Source of the DNA: CAJMGO01 sp900557305 | GTDB lineage: Bacteria; Bacillota_I; Bacilli_A; RF39; UBA660 | Length of the DNA: 13,247 nt | Direction: 5' to 3' | NCBI GenBank assembly: GCA_905212975.1 | Contig: CAJMGO010000018.1 | Location: forward strand, 1-13,247 | In this document: positions 1 to 7,108 of the stretch, piece by piece | Layout of the letters: every line of letters begins with the position of its first letter | How positions within the stretch are numbered: position 1 is the first letter of the stretch | Made by a program: the position numbers and the translations under genes | Notes under the pieces: generated by a model | The model's input: the letters and a program-made list of their open reading frames with translations, nothing else | What the model was told of the DNA's origin: nothing | The model's database searches: none

Positions 1-612
1 ATAAATTAGCAACTAATTCATCTTCATTCATATTATCTAAAATATCTTCTCTATAGCGTAATTTTTTTCTTTTAAAAATATCATCAACTGTTTCAACATT
101 ATATAAACCTTTATACCCTGCATTATGAAACTCAGCCATATTTTTAACACCTGCTGCAGAGGCAACTCTTTGCGAAGTATAATTACCTTGCTTTGATAAA
201 ATCTTTTTTCGTCATCTGATAATGAATCATATTCCTGTTCTGTTATTTCTTGTTTTCTTGTTTGAATAGCAAAATAGGTTTGTCCTAAAGCAACAACTTC
301 TTTGCTTGAATCCGCATTTTGTACTATTAAATAACATATATATCTTGAAAGTTTATAATCTTGTATATTAGCAGTGGCATTATTATTTCTTTTTGACAAC
401 CTGTTGACCTCAACAAATTGTTCATCTATATTAAACCCAGAATTTTTACAAGCATCTTTTGCTTTATTTAAAACCTTTAAGAAGTTTCTCCAGTCTTTAT
501 ATTCTAAAACTTTTTGTAATTCGCGTGCATACCAATATTCATTTCCATATTCATCTATATGTTTAATATTTTCAAAAATATTATTAGTATATCTATCTCC
601 GATTTTCTTCAT
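1..612 (-). pseudogene. dinD: DinD-like DNA-damage-inducible protein D, frameshifted and cut by window edge
   Basis: The first part of the reading frame matches the DinD/BRO-N family: a KKIGDRY start, then DEYGNEYWYARELQ, YKDWRNF, and YFAIQTRKQEITEQE. Around 190-205 the frame breaks. Family-like sequence resumes in another frame (KQGNYTSQRVASAAGVKNM, then FHNAGYKGLYN and YREDILDNMNEDELVANL) and runs to position 1. The shift fits a net loss of one base (or 4, 7...). The start at 612 is chosen because AAGGAGG lies 7 bases upstream and because a likely promoter at 686-714 would start transcripts too late for the earlier ATG at 693. DinD is a damage-inducible protein of poorly understood biochemical role, common on accessory DNA. 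No LexA box of the CGAAC-N4-GTTCG type was seen. The true C-terminus lies outside the window. A sequencing indel is the alternative to a real mutation. Confidence 0.8.
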
Positions 613-682
613 TACTACCTCCTTATTTATTGCTTCATATAAAAGGTTTCCATAAGTCGTTATTACATCTATTTGATTTAAA

Positions 683-714
683 ATAACTATCATTTTCCAG
701 TTATAAAATGTAAA
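683..714 (-). promoter_or_regulatory. Candidate promoter of the dinD-like gene with an inverted repeat in the spacer
   Basis: On the minus strand TTTACA (714-709) is followed after 17 bases by GATAGT (691-686), a fair -35/-10 pair. An inverted repeat ATAACT-N10-AGTTAT (683-688 and 699-704) spans the spacer and -10, a place where a repressor could bind. The family of any repressor is unknown. Confidence 0.4.
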
Positions 715-721
715 AAGGAAT

Positions 722-736
722 AAGACTAAAAGTCTT
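722..736 (-). terminator. Weak hairpin after the 43-residue gene
   Basis: AAGACT-AAA-AGTCTT forms a 6-bp stem. On the minus strand it is followed by ATTCCTTTTT. It starts at the stop codon of the small gene just upstream, which suits a weak intrinsic terminator, but the stem is short and AT-rich. Confidence 0.35.
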
Positions 737-867
737 TATTTATAAGACTTCATAGGAAGTTTTCCATAATTCGGTTTATACCAGTTGATACTCGTTGATG
801 GTAAACTTTTTGTATCTTCGTTCATTTTTTTATTTTTTCTCATTTCTCTTTTTTGGTACATATCCAT
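736..867 (-). CDS. Small hypothetical protein, 43 residues
   Basis: An ATG-to-TAA frame encodes a very basic N-terminal half (MDMYQKREMRKNKKMNED) and a C-terminal half with the run SLPSTSINWYKPNYGKLP. No membrane helix or signal peptide is visible. The ribosome site (GAAAGAAG) is modest; the second ATG, two codons in, is an alternative start. It lies between a bidirectional hairpin at 897-918 and a weak hairpin at 722-736, so it may be a single-gene unit. Codon-like composition and the tidy start and stop suggest a real small protein, but I do not recognise the family and give no function. It sits among decayed mobile-element genes, so it may belong to that accessory DNA. Confidence 0.45.
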   Translation of the reverse strand: MDMYQKREMRKNKKMNEDTKSLPSTSINWYKPNYGKLPMKSYK

Positions 868-896
868 TTTAATCACTTCTTTCTATTCTATCATTT

Positions 897-918
897 AAAA
901 AAATACTTAAAAGTATTT
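897..918 (-). terminator. Intrinsic terminator, probably bidirectional
   Basis: AAATACT-TAAA-AGTATTT gives a 7-bp stem with a 4-base loop. On the minus strand it runs into a row of T (complement of A897-A903); on the plus strand it is followed by GTTTTTCGTTTTT. It lies 12 bases beyond the stop of the recombinase tail and probably was that gene's terminator. Confidence 0.55.
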
Positions 919-929
919 GTTTTTCGTTT

Positions 930-1103
930 TTAACTTGAAAATATTATATCATATTTTTGTTTATTTATAAAGTCAAGAGCCTCAAAATATTTATCTTCAT
1001 ATTTGAATATTACTTTTATATTACCATCTTCACTAACAACAATATCTTCAATTAACTCATCTATCAATAATCTATTTAGTTCATTTATTTTTTCTTCCTT
1101 TTT
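930..1103 (-). pseudogene. C-terminal remnant of a large serine recombinase
   Basis: The last ~57 codons of this frame read KINELNRLLIDELIEDIVV, then SEDGNIKVIFKYEDKYFEALDF and a stop. This resembles the extreme C-terminus of large serine recombinases, where a helix is followed by a beta strand pair of the type 'V-x-x-D-G-x-I-x-V-x-F-x-Y-x-D'. The catalytic domain, the recombinase domain and the zinc ribbon are all missing. Upstream of about 1103 the sequence becomes an HTH gene on the opposite strand, so the recombinase was cut there. A normal-looking terminator follows the stop. The assignment rests on a short, weakly conserved tail, so it is moderate only. Confidence 0.5.
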
Positions 1104-1107
1104 TGAA

Positions 1108-1353
1108 TACAAATTAGAAATTATACACAAAATAATTAAAACAATACTTGAATTATGTAACAAATATAATTACACTCCAAATAAACTTGCTGAATTATCT
1201 GCTATTGCACCATCAACATTAAGAGCATTACTGGCAAACAATGTAGATAATCCAAGTTCTACAATTATCTTTAAAATACGTAAAACTTTAAAAATAGAAC
1301 TTAAAGATTTTTATGACTCTCCATTATTTGATATGGAGAAATTGGAGTATTAA
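1108..1353 (+). pseudogene. 5'-truncated XRE-type HTH regulator
   Basis: From about 1117 the plus strand encodes a compact helix-turn-helix domain: TILELCNKYNYTPNKLAELS, then APSTLRALLANNVDNPSS and IIFKIRKTLKIELKDFYDS, ending with a stop at 1351-1353. This is the layout of short XRE/Cro-type DNA-binding proteins of about 70-75 residues, here nearly complete. No ATG, GTG or TTG precedes the domain closely. The frame stays open back to an ATG at 1003, but those 35 codons are antisense to the recombinase tail and look non-biological. The gene has therefore probably lost its start and first residues at the junction near 1105-1115. Expression as a longer fusion from 1003 cannot be excluded. Confidence 0.55.
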
Positions 1354-1356
1354 AAT

Positions 1357-1380
1357 AAGAGGCTTGTAATAGCCTCTTTT
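1357..1380 (+). terminator. Bidirectional intrinsic terminator
   Basis: AAGAGGCT-TGTAAT-AGCCTCTT is a perfect 8-bp stem. It lies 3 bases after the HTH stop and 20 bases beyond the permease stop on the other strand. T-rich sequence follows on both strands (TTTTAT plus, ATTTTAAT minus), so it probably ends both converging transcripts. Confidence 0.8.
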
Positions 1381-1398
1381 ATCGTTTTATAAGATATA

Positions 1399-3429
1399 TT
1401 ATTTTTCCTTAATTATATTTTTACTACATATATAAGTTATAAAGAAATAACCTCCATATATAAATATTATAAATAAAGATGTTATTATAACTGATTTTAA
1501 ATTAAAACTAACACCCATTGTTTTTAAAATATTATTACAAAACATAACACCAAATATTGAATGAATTATAGCTAGTATAAGTGGAAACATAAAAAATATT
1601 CCAATTTGTTTAAAAAGAGCTTTATTTAATTCTTGTTCATCTACACCAATTTTTCTTAACACAACAAATTTTTCTACATTGTCACTTGACTCTGATAATT
1701 CTTTTAAAGCTAAAATAGCAGCACACGATATCAAAAATATAATTCCAAGATACAAGCCTAAAAATGTAACAATAGCACCAAGTCCAACACTTGCATCTCT
1801 TATATCTTTCTTAGTATTAAATGTTATGATGTATTTACTAGTATTATTTAAAAATGAAGTAACATCTTTCTCTATATCATCTTGATTCCCATTATAATCA
1901 GCAACCATTTTGTTAGATATCTTTTGATTTTCATTTAAAGCATCATCTGGTAAAACAATAAACCCAATCTCTGACTCTTGACTACCCATTTCATAAAAAC
2001 CATTAATTGCTTTTTTATATTTTGGTAAATATATTCTTTGATTAACTATAATCTCTGTATTTCTTTTTAAAGCTTCATTCTTAATATCAATCATTTTTTT
2101 ATAGTTCCCAACAACAGCATATTGATCACTATTTAAATTGATTTTTTCTAAATTAAAATTATTAGCTAAGTTATTATAGTCACTATTTTTCATTAAAACA
2201 ATATAGTCATCATATCTTAAAAAAGGATAATTTTTCTTTGCAGTTTTATAATAAGTTCCTAATGTAGACTTTAAAGTAACATAATCATCAGCATACAAAG
2301 AAAAATAAACTATATTTTTAAATTTTTTAAAATCAAATCCATTCTTTGTAAAAATTTCTTCAAAACTTAATTTATAATTTTCTATTTGTTTATCAGTAAA
2401 ATCACTATCTTCTAAATCAACATTTGCAGGTTTTGAAATTTCTATATCCCTTGGAGAAAATTCTACCACATTTTTATTTAAAGAATTCTTCATTGACAAA
2501 GCACTTGATAGTACACAAATCGTTATAAATAACATCAAACATATTATTGTCATAGAAAAAGTCATAGTATTTATTTTACTTGAAAACTGTCTAAGGGTGA
2601 AACTATTTAACCCTTTATAATAAGTATTCTTCATACTTATAAATATTTTTAAAAGCAATCCCGATAAAGACCAAAACACAAAGAAAGTTGAAACAGCACC
2701 TATTCCTATAGGAACAAAAATACTATTTACATTAGTCATTTTCTCAATGCCACCAGTAACCTGATAATAAGCAAATCCTAGTGCTATGCAAGAAATAATA
2801 AACACTATTGTACAGAACAATGGATTTTTTAATTTTATTTTTTCAGATTTTTTATTAGAATGCATTAAATCTATCAATTTACATTTACTAATATTTATAG
2901 TATTAAATATCATAACTACAAAATACATAATACTAAAATAAATCAAAGTTTTAATACAAGCATTTGTTGAAAATATGAATTGAAATCTAGTTAAATCTGC
3001 TTCAAACATATTAGCAACCAAAATACTCATCAATTGTGATAATAAAAAACCTATTCCTAAACCAACTACCAATGAAACTATACCTATTATTAATGTTTCA
3101 ATAAATAATATTAAGGATATTTTCTTTTTGCTCATTCCAAGCGTTAAATAAACTCCAAATTCTTTATTTCTTCTTTTTATTAAGAATCTACTTGCATAAA
3201 CAATTAAAAACGCTAATATTATAGATACAAACACGCTAACACCAGAAAGAACATTGGTCATAAGTTTTATTATTTCTGCTGTTGTTAATGATACCTTCAT
3301 CATAACTGACTGATCATCTATTGCATTGAACACATAAAAAGTTGCAATACCTAGTATCAGAGTAAAGAAATAGATGGCATAATCCTTTATACTCTTACTA
3401 ATATTTTTTAATGATAACTTAAAGAGCAT
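1399..3429 (-). CDS. bceB: BceB-type antimicrobial-peptide ABC transporter permease
   Basis: The protein has 676 residues and the fixed BceB layout: ten predicted membrane helices, with helices 2-4 and 8-10 forming two FtsX-like units, and a large extracellular domain between helices 7 and 8 (roughly residues 315-545) thought to contact the peptide antibiotic or its lipid target. Helix 1 lies around residues 15-37 and the last around 645-668. BceAB transporters remove bacitracin, lantibiotics and similar drugs from undecaprenyl-linked cell-wall precursors, and they also signal to the BceS kinase. The start overlaps the ATPase gene by 11 bases, indicating translational coupling. Length and topology match the family with no breaks seen. 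The drug specificity (BceB, PsdB or VraE-like) cannot be read from the sequence. Confidence 0.93.
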   Translation of the reverse strand: MLFKLSLKNISKSIKDYAIYFFTLILGIATFYVFNAIDDQSVMMKVSLTTAEIIKLMTNVLSGVSVFVSIILAFLIVYASRFLIKRRNKEFGVYLTLGMSKKKISLILFIETLIIGIVSLVVGLGIGFLLSQLMSILVANMFEADLTRFQFIFSTNACIKTLIYFSIMYFVVMIFNTINISKCKLIDLMHSNKKSEKIKLKNPLFCTIVFIISCIALGFAYYQVTGGIEKMTNVNSIFVPIGIGAVSTFFVFWSLSGLLLKIFISMKNTYYKGLNSFTLRQFSSKINTMTFSMTIICLMLFITICVLSSALSMKNSLNKNVVEFSPRDIEISKPANVDLEDSDFTDKQIENYKLSFEEIFTKNGFDFKKFKNIVYFSLYADDYVTLKSTLGTYYKTAKKNYPFLRYDDYIVLMKNSDYNNLANNFNLEKINLNSDQYAVVGNYKKMIDIKNEALKRNTEIIVNQRIYLPKYKKAINGFYEMGSQESEIGFIVLPDDALNENQKISNKMVADYNGNQDDIEKDVTSFLNNTSKYIITFNTKKDIRDASVGLGAIVTFLGLYLGIIFLISCAAILALKELSESSDNVEKFVVLRKIGVDEQELNKALFKQIGIFFMFPLILAIIHSIFGVMFCNNILKTMGVSFNLKSVIITSLFIIFIYGGYFFITYICSKNIIKEK

Positions 3430-4186
3430 CGTTTAAGTCACCACCAAGTAATGTTACAACATCTATTATTTTATCAAAAAATTCTTTTCTAGAATTTGTT
3501 CCTTTAATTATTTCATTAAAAATTTTGCCATCTTTGATAAATATGACTCTTGAAGAATAACTTGCAGTAAACGCATCATGTGTCACCATAAGAATTGTTG
3601 CTTGTAATTCTTTATTCAAATAATCAAATTTTTCTAAAAGCATTTTAGCTGACTTTGAATCCAATGCACCTGTTGGTTCATCTGCAAGAATTAACTTTGG
3701 ATTAGTAATTATTGCTCTTGCACTAGCGACTCTTTGCTTTTGACCTCCACTCATTTGATATGGATATTTATTAAGTACATTAACAATATCAAGTTCTTTT
3801 GCAACTTTTTTAATTCTTGTATCAATTTCTCTTGAATTCACATTTTGAATAGAAAGTGCCAAAGCAATATTTTCATAAGCAGTTAAAGTATCAAGTAAAT
3901 TAAAATCTTGAAATATAAAACCTAACTCTTCCCTTCTAAACTTATTTAGACTATTTCCTCTTAATTTTGTGATATCATTACCTGCTACATAAATATGTCC
4001 AGATGTAACTTTATCAATTGTAGATATACAATTTAAAAGAGTAGTCTTTCCAGAGCCACTTGCTCCCATTATTGCAACAAATTCTCCCTTTTCAACATCA
4101 AATGATAGGTTATCAATTGCTTTTGTAAGACTAGATTTATTGCCATAATATTTTTCAATTTTATCAATTTTTAAGATATTTTCCAT
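3419..4186 (-). CDS. bceA: BceA-type ABC transporter ATPase
   Basis: The 255-residue ATPase of the MacB/LolD/BceA type powers the neighbouring permease. Walker A is GASGSGKTT (41-49), the Q-loop glutamine is Q93 in FIFQDFNLL, the signature is MSGGQ (145-149, Met instead of the usual Leu), Walker B is LILADEPT (165-172), the D-loop is GALD, and the switch histidine is H203 in MVTHD. All catalytic residues are present. The start has AAAGGAG 8 bases upstream. The gene lies about 46 bases downstream of a BceR-type operator, so the bceAB pair is probably induced by the response regulator encoded upstream. The kinase gene ends 118 bases away, far enough for a separate promoter. Confidence 0.95.
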   Translation of the reverse strand: MENILKIDKIEKYYGNKSSLTKAIDNLSFDVEKGEFVAIMGASGSGKTTLLNCISTIDKVTSGHIYVAGNDITKLRGNSLNKFRREELGFIFQDFNLLDTLTAYENIALALSIQNVNSREIDTRIKKVAKELDIVNVLNKYPYQMSGGQKQRVASARAIITNPKLILADEPTGALDSKSAKMLLEKFDYLNKELQATILMVTHDAFTASYSSRVIFIKDGKIFNEIIKGTNSRKEFFDKIIDVVTLLGGDLNDAL

Positions 4187-4231
4187 AATCTTTCTCCTTT
4201 CTGATTACATTGTAATATAAAAGATAGGATT

Positions 4232-4275
4232 AGTCGTTATTCTAATATTACAGAATATTACAATTTTGTAATATT
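4232..4275 (-). promoter_or_regulatory. BceR-type operator upstream of bceAB
   Basis: The perfect inverted repeat TTACA-ATTT-TGTAA (4258-4271) matches the TNACA-N4-TGTAA binding site known for BceR-like regulators. The surrounding 44 bases recur at 6829-6872 with only about four differences, including a block GAATRACGACT (minus strand) beside the operator. A further TTACA-T-TGTAA with only one base between half-sites is at 4205-4215, close to a possible -10 (TATATT, 4219-4214). The exact -35 is unclear, as is usual for activated promoters. Confidence 0.8.
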
Positions 4276-4304
4276 TATTTTTAGTATCCAAATCTGCATA
4301 AACT

Positions 4305-5321
4305 TTAATCAACTTTATAAAAATCATTTTTATAAAAGATAATTGTAATTTTTGTATATTTATGTATTTCAGATTCAATAATTATCTTATGTCCTAATTT
4401 ATCGCATAATTTCTTGACAATATAAAGTCCCATACCTGTTGATTTTGCCATTATTCTACCGTTTTCACCAGTGAAAGATTTATCAAATACTCTTTTTATA
4501 TCATTTTTAGGTATTCCTATTCCATTATCCCAAATAGTTAGATATACTTTATCTTTTTCATCTTTTACACTGATTTTTATTATTGGCTCGTTATTATTTT
4601 TTTTATATTTAATACTATTGTTTATAATCTGATTTAATACGAACTCTAACCATTTTGAATCCGTTAAAACTTTTTCATTATGAATATCAACTTCAAGATT
4701 AACTTCGTTTTCTAATAAGTCATCTTTATTTTTTAAAGCAACATCTTTGATAATCTTCTGCAATTCAATTTCTTTGATAAGATAATCTTTCTCGGCATTT
4801 TCACTTCGAACAAAATATAAAATTTGATCTATATAGTTATCTAACTTTCTAATTTGTTCTATATATCTCTTATCAAACATATTTTTGTTGTTATGAATTA
4901 ATAAAGTTAAACTTGCTACTGGAATCTTTACTTCATGAATCCACATTTCTACATATTCCTTGAAATCGGTAATACTTAAATTATATTCTTTTACATTTTC
5001 AATCATTGACTTGTTTATATCATAAAGAATTTGATAAAAAATTTCGCCATCATAAAAGTTTGGCTTATTTAATATTTCTAAAATTAAATATTTTTTATCT
5101 AACTTATCAAGCGTATTTAATATTTTTTTGTAAAATTTGTATTTCCTGAAATAATCAAAAATAATATTAAATGTTGCAACTAAAAAAAATAATATTGTCA
5201 ATGTTATTTTCAAATCATTTTCCACTTTAAATGCGTTTAACATAAGAATAGCAATTATGAATCCAACAATTGACACAGTTATCTGTACTGTTTTATCTAA
5301 TAAATATTTTTTAAAACTCAT
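4305..5321 (-). CDS. bceS: BceS-type intramembrane-sensing histidine kinase
   Basis: The 338-residue kinase has two N-terminal membrane helices (about 12-31 and 39-56) joined by a very short loop and no extracellular sensor domain, which is the hallmark of intramembrane-sensing kinases that receive their signal from a BceAB transporter. The phosphorylated histidine is H129 in WIHEVKIP. The ATPase domain shows an N-box (NQIINNSIKY, 230-239), the DNGIGIP box (265-271) and the G2 box (TGMGLYIV, 295-302). The start overlaps the regulator's stop as ATGA, so the two are translated together. It probably phosphorylates the regulator encoded just upstream when the transporter is engaged by drug. Confidence 0.94.
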   Translation of the reverse strand: MSFKKYLLDKTVQITVSIVGFIIAILMLNAFKVENDLKITLTILFFLVATFNIIFDYFRKYKFYKKILNTLDKLDKKYLILEILNKPNFYDGEIFYQILYDINKSMIENVKEYNLSITDFKEYVEMWIHEVKIPVASLTLLIHNNKNMFDKRYIEQIRKLDNYIDQILYFVRSENAEKDYLIKEIELQKIIKDVALKNKDDLLENEVNLEVDIHNEKVLTDSKWLEFVLNQIINNSIKYKKNNNEPIIKISVKDEKDKVYLTIWDNGIGIPKNDIKRVFDKSFTGENGRIMAKSTGMGLYIVKKLCDKLGHKIIIESEIHKYTKITIIFYKNDFYKVD

Positions 5322-5980
5322 AATAATTTATACCCTTGTCCTTTTCTTGTTTCAATTCTATTTTCAAGTCCAAAATTTTGTAATTTATTTCTTAATCTAC
5401 TAATATTTACTGTTAGAGCGTTGTCATTTATAAATTCATTATTATTCCATAAATCAGTCATTAAATCATCACGAGTTACTATTCTACCACGATTACTTAA
5501 AAGATATGTAAAGATAATCATTTCATTTTTAGTTAGTTCTAATACCTTTTCACCTTGTTTCAATATTCCTTTTTGTGGATTAACACTAATATTATCATAA
5601 AATAAGTCGTCCATATTATTATCCATTCGTTTAAATATATTTTGTATTCTCAATAATAAGATTGTTGGATTATATGGCTTAGTAATATAATCGTCTGCAC
5701 CATAAGATATAGATAAAACTTCATCTACTTCTCCTACTCTGCTCGTAACCATAATAATAGGAACATTAGATTCTTTTCTAATTTCTTTTAATAAAATTTC
5801 ACCATTTTTATTAGGTAAATTAATATCCATTAAAATTAAATCAAATTTCATATTTTTTATATTTTCTTTAACATTATCAAACTTTTCTATAATTAATACT
5901 TCATACCCTGAATTTTCTAACAAAGATTTTAACTCATTTCTGATGATTTTTTCATCTTCTATAATTAATATTTTTTTCAT
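5318..5980 (-). CDS. bceR: BceR-type OmpR-family response regulator
   Basis: The 220-residue protein has a receiver domain with acidic pocket E8-D9, phosphoacceptor D52 (LILMDINLP), T79 and K101 (YITKPYNP), followed by an OmpR-type winged helix (about 125-220; ELTKNEMIIFTYLL, TVNISRLRNKL, GQGYKLL). The start has AAAGGAG at good spacing. It is expected to bind the two TTACA-N4-TGTAA sites in this window and activate bceAB and the glycosyltransferase gene. It lies 91 bases downstream of that glycosyltransferase gene, in the same direction, so readthrough could give positive autoregulation, while an extended -10 in the gap may supply a basal level. Confidence 0.94.
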   Translation of the reverse strand: MKKILIIEDEKIIRNELKSLLENSGYEVLIIEKFDNVKENIKNMKFDLILMDINLPNKNGEILLKEIRKESNVPIIMVTSRVGEVDEVLSISYGADDYITKPYNPTILLLRIQNIFKRMDNNMDDLFYDNISVNPQKGILKQGEKVLELTKNEMIIFTYLLSNRGRIVTRDDLMTDLWNNNEFINDNALTVNISRLRNKLQNFGLENRIETRKGQGYKLL

Positions 5981-6019
5981 AGTTTGTCTCCTTTCATAAT
6001 TTGCTTTTTAATCATTCAT

Positions 6020-6028
6020 ATTATATCA
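6020..6028 (-). promoter_or_regulatory. Extended -10 promoter before bceR
   Basis: On the minus strand the gap between glycosyltransferase gene and bceR carries TGA-TATAAT, a perfect extended -10 element, about 39 bases before the bceR start. No convincing -35 is present, which extended -10 promoters can tolerate. No BceR-type operator is near, so this could be the basal promoter of bceRS. Confidence 0.5.
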
Positions 6029-6071
6029 CTTTAATTTTATAAATTATAATAATTCAGAAAATTAAATATAA

Positions 6072-6761
6072 TTATTTTATAATTTTTTCTGCTTCAACTT
6101 TATCTAGGTTACCATATTTAATCATTTTATTTATAACTTGCCTCTGTCTTTCAATTGCTAAATTTTTATTTTGAATTGGATTATATAAAGACGGAGCATT
6201 TGGGATTCCTGCTAGCATAATTGATTCACTATCGTTCATATCTTTTGGTAATTTATTAAAATAACCTAAACTTGCTGACTTAACAGAATAAAATCCATTG
6301 CCAAAATATGAAGTATTCAAATATAATTCTAATATTTCATCCTTATTATAGTTACTTTCTATGCTAAATGCCATAAAAATTTCTGCAACTTTCCTTACTA
6401 TTTTCTTATCTTGTGTAAAATAGATATTCTTGGCTAGTTGTTGGGTAATTGTGCTTCCTCCCTCTACAAATTTCATTTTTTTTATATCATTTACAAATGC
6501 TCTTCCAATAGAAATGACATCTATCCCAAAATGTTTGTAAAATCTATGATCTTCAACTGATACAACTGCTTTTAAATATATTTGAGGCATATCATCAATT
6601 TTTGTATAATCTTCTTTTTGCCTAATTGTTGTAATTTTATCCTTTAATGGCATTTTATTTATGGCATTCTTATACATTTGATAACCACTACAAATAAAAT
6701 AACTTCCTATACAAATAAATATTAATAAAACTGTTATTGTAATCTTTTTAACTAATTTCAT
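6072..6761 (-). CDS. Monofunctional peptidoglycan glycosyltransferase (GT51)
   Basis: The 229-residue enzyme polymerises lipid II into glycan strands at the outer face of the membrane. One N-terminal membrane anchor (about 5-25) precedes a complete GT51 domain: catalytic E70 in VEDHRFYKHFG, GGSTITQQLAKN (101-112) with the second glutamate-region motif RKVAE (123-127), KDEILELYLN (140-149) and GIPNAP (185-190). It ends naturally just after the GT51 fold with no transpeptidase domain, so it is of the MtgA/SgtB/Mgt kind, not a truncated class A PBP as far as can be seen. A BceR-type operator identical in layout to that of bceAB lies upstream, implying induction by cell-wall antibiotics. The ribosome site AGAAGG is rather far (about 13 bases) from the ATG. 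Confidence 0.92.
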   Translation of the reverse strand: MKLVKKITITVLLIFICIGSYFICSGYQMYKNAINKMPLKDKITTIRQKEDYTKIDDMPQIYLKAVVSVEDHRFYKHFGIDVISIGRAFVNDIKKMKFVEGGSTITQQLAKNIYFTQDKKIVRKVAEIFMAFSIESNYNKDEILELYLNTSYFGNGFYSVKSASLGYFNKLPKDMNDSESIMLAGIPNAPSLYNPIQNKNLAIERQRQVINKMIKYGNLDKVEAEKIIK

Positions 6762-6828
6762 ATAATGCTAATCCCTTCTTTACTAAAAAGTAATTTATTG
6801 CAATAATATTATCATTTTTTATCATATA

Positions 6829-6872
6829 AGTCGTCATTCTAATATTACTCAATATTACAATTTTGTAATATA
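6829..6872 (-). promoter_or_regulatory. Second BceR-type operator, upstream of the glycosyltransferase gene
   Basis: TTACA-ATTT-TGTAA (6855-6868) again matches TNACA-N4-TGTAA. The block aligns over 44 bases with 4232-4275, same orientation to the downstream gene, with differences only at one C/T, an AG/TC pair and the end. It lies about 68 bases before the glycosyltransferase start, against about 46 for bceA. Conservation well beyond the operator suggests a duplicated promoter region or strong constraint. Confidence 0.8.
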
Positions 6873-6887
6873 ATTTAATTATGTATC

Positions 6888-6926
6888 AAGGCTATTTCTT
6901 TATTTTAGAAATAACCTTTTTTATTT
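6888..6926 (+). terminator. Orphan plus-strand terminator-like hairpin
   Basis: AAGG-c-TATTTCT pairs with AGAAATA-a-CCTT (one mismatch), followed on the plus strand by TTTTTTATTTT. No plus-strand gene precedes it here. It may be a leftover from lost DNA or end an unrecognised short plus-strand transcript. Confidence 0.4.
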
Positions 6927-7108
6927 TAGTATATAGAATTAGTATTTCTATACTTAATTTTAAAATTGCAATTAGCATACTTACTCAGCCTTAAAGTAGT
7001 TAAATTACTCTGAAGATCAACATCTACAACTAACACTCTTTTTCCTTGTTTAGCCAATGCTACACCAAGATTAAAGGTTGTTGTTGTTTTACTAACTCCT
7101 CCTTTCTT
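6926..7108 (-). pseudogene. parA/soj fragment (Walker A region only)
   Basis: The minus strand encodes KKGGVSKTTTTFNLGVALAK, then QGKRVLVVDVDLQSNLT, which is the N-terminal Walker A (KGGxxKTT) and Walker A' region of ParA/Soj ATPases used in plasmid and chromosome partition. A stop codon (7111-7109) lies directly before the first lysine, so the usual 8-12 leading residues and the start are missing. After about 37 family-like residues the similarity ends and a stop follows at 6926-6928. A Ser replaces the usual second-last Gly of the Walker A loop, and DVDLQ replaces DADPQ, consistent with decay. The fragment probably marks a lost plasmid or integrative element. Confidence 0.75.

Noticed and set aside
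374..655. Plus-strand open frame of 93 codons
   Set aside because: Antisense to dinD, which has clear family motifs and a good ribosome site; the peptide is a Phe/Ser/Leu-rich shadow.
613..693. Longer dinD start at 693 adding 27 residues
   Set aside because: The added residues are not family-like, AAGGAGG precedes the ATG at 612, and the likely -10 lies on top of the upstream start.
1679..1885. Plus-strand open frame of 68 codons
   Set aside because: Antisense within the bceB permease gene, with no ribosome site or recognisable sequence.
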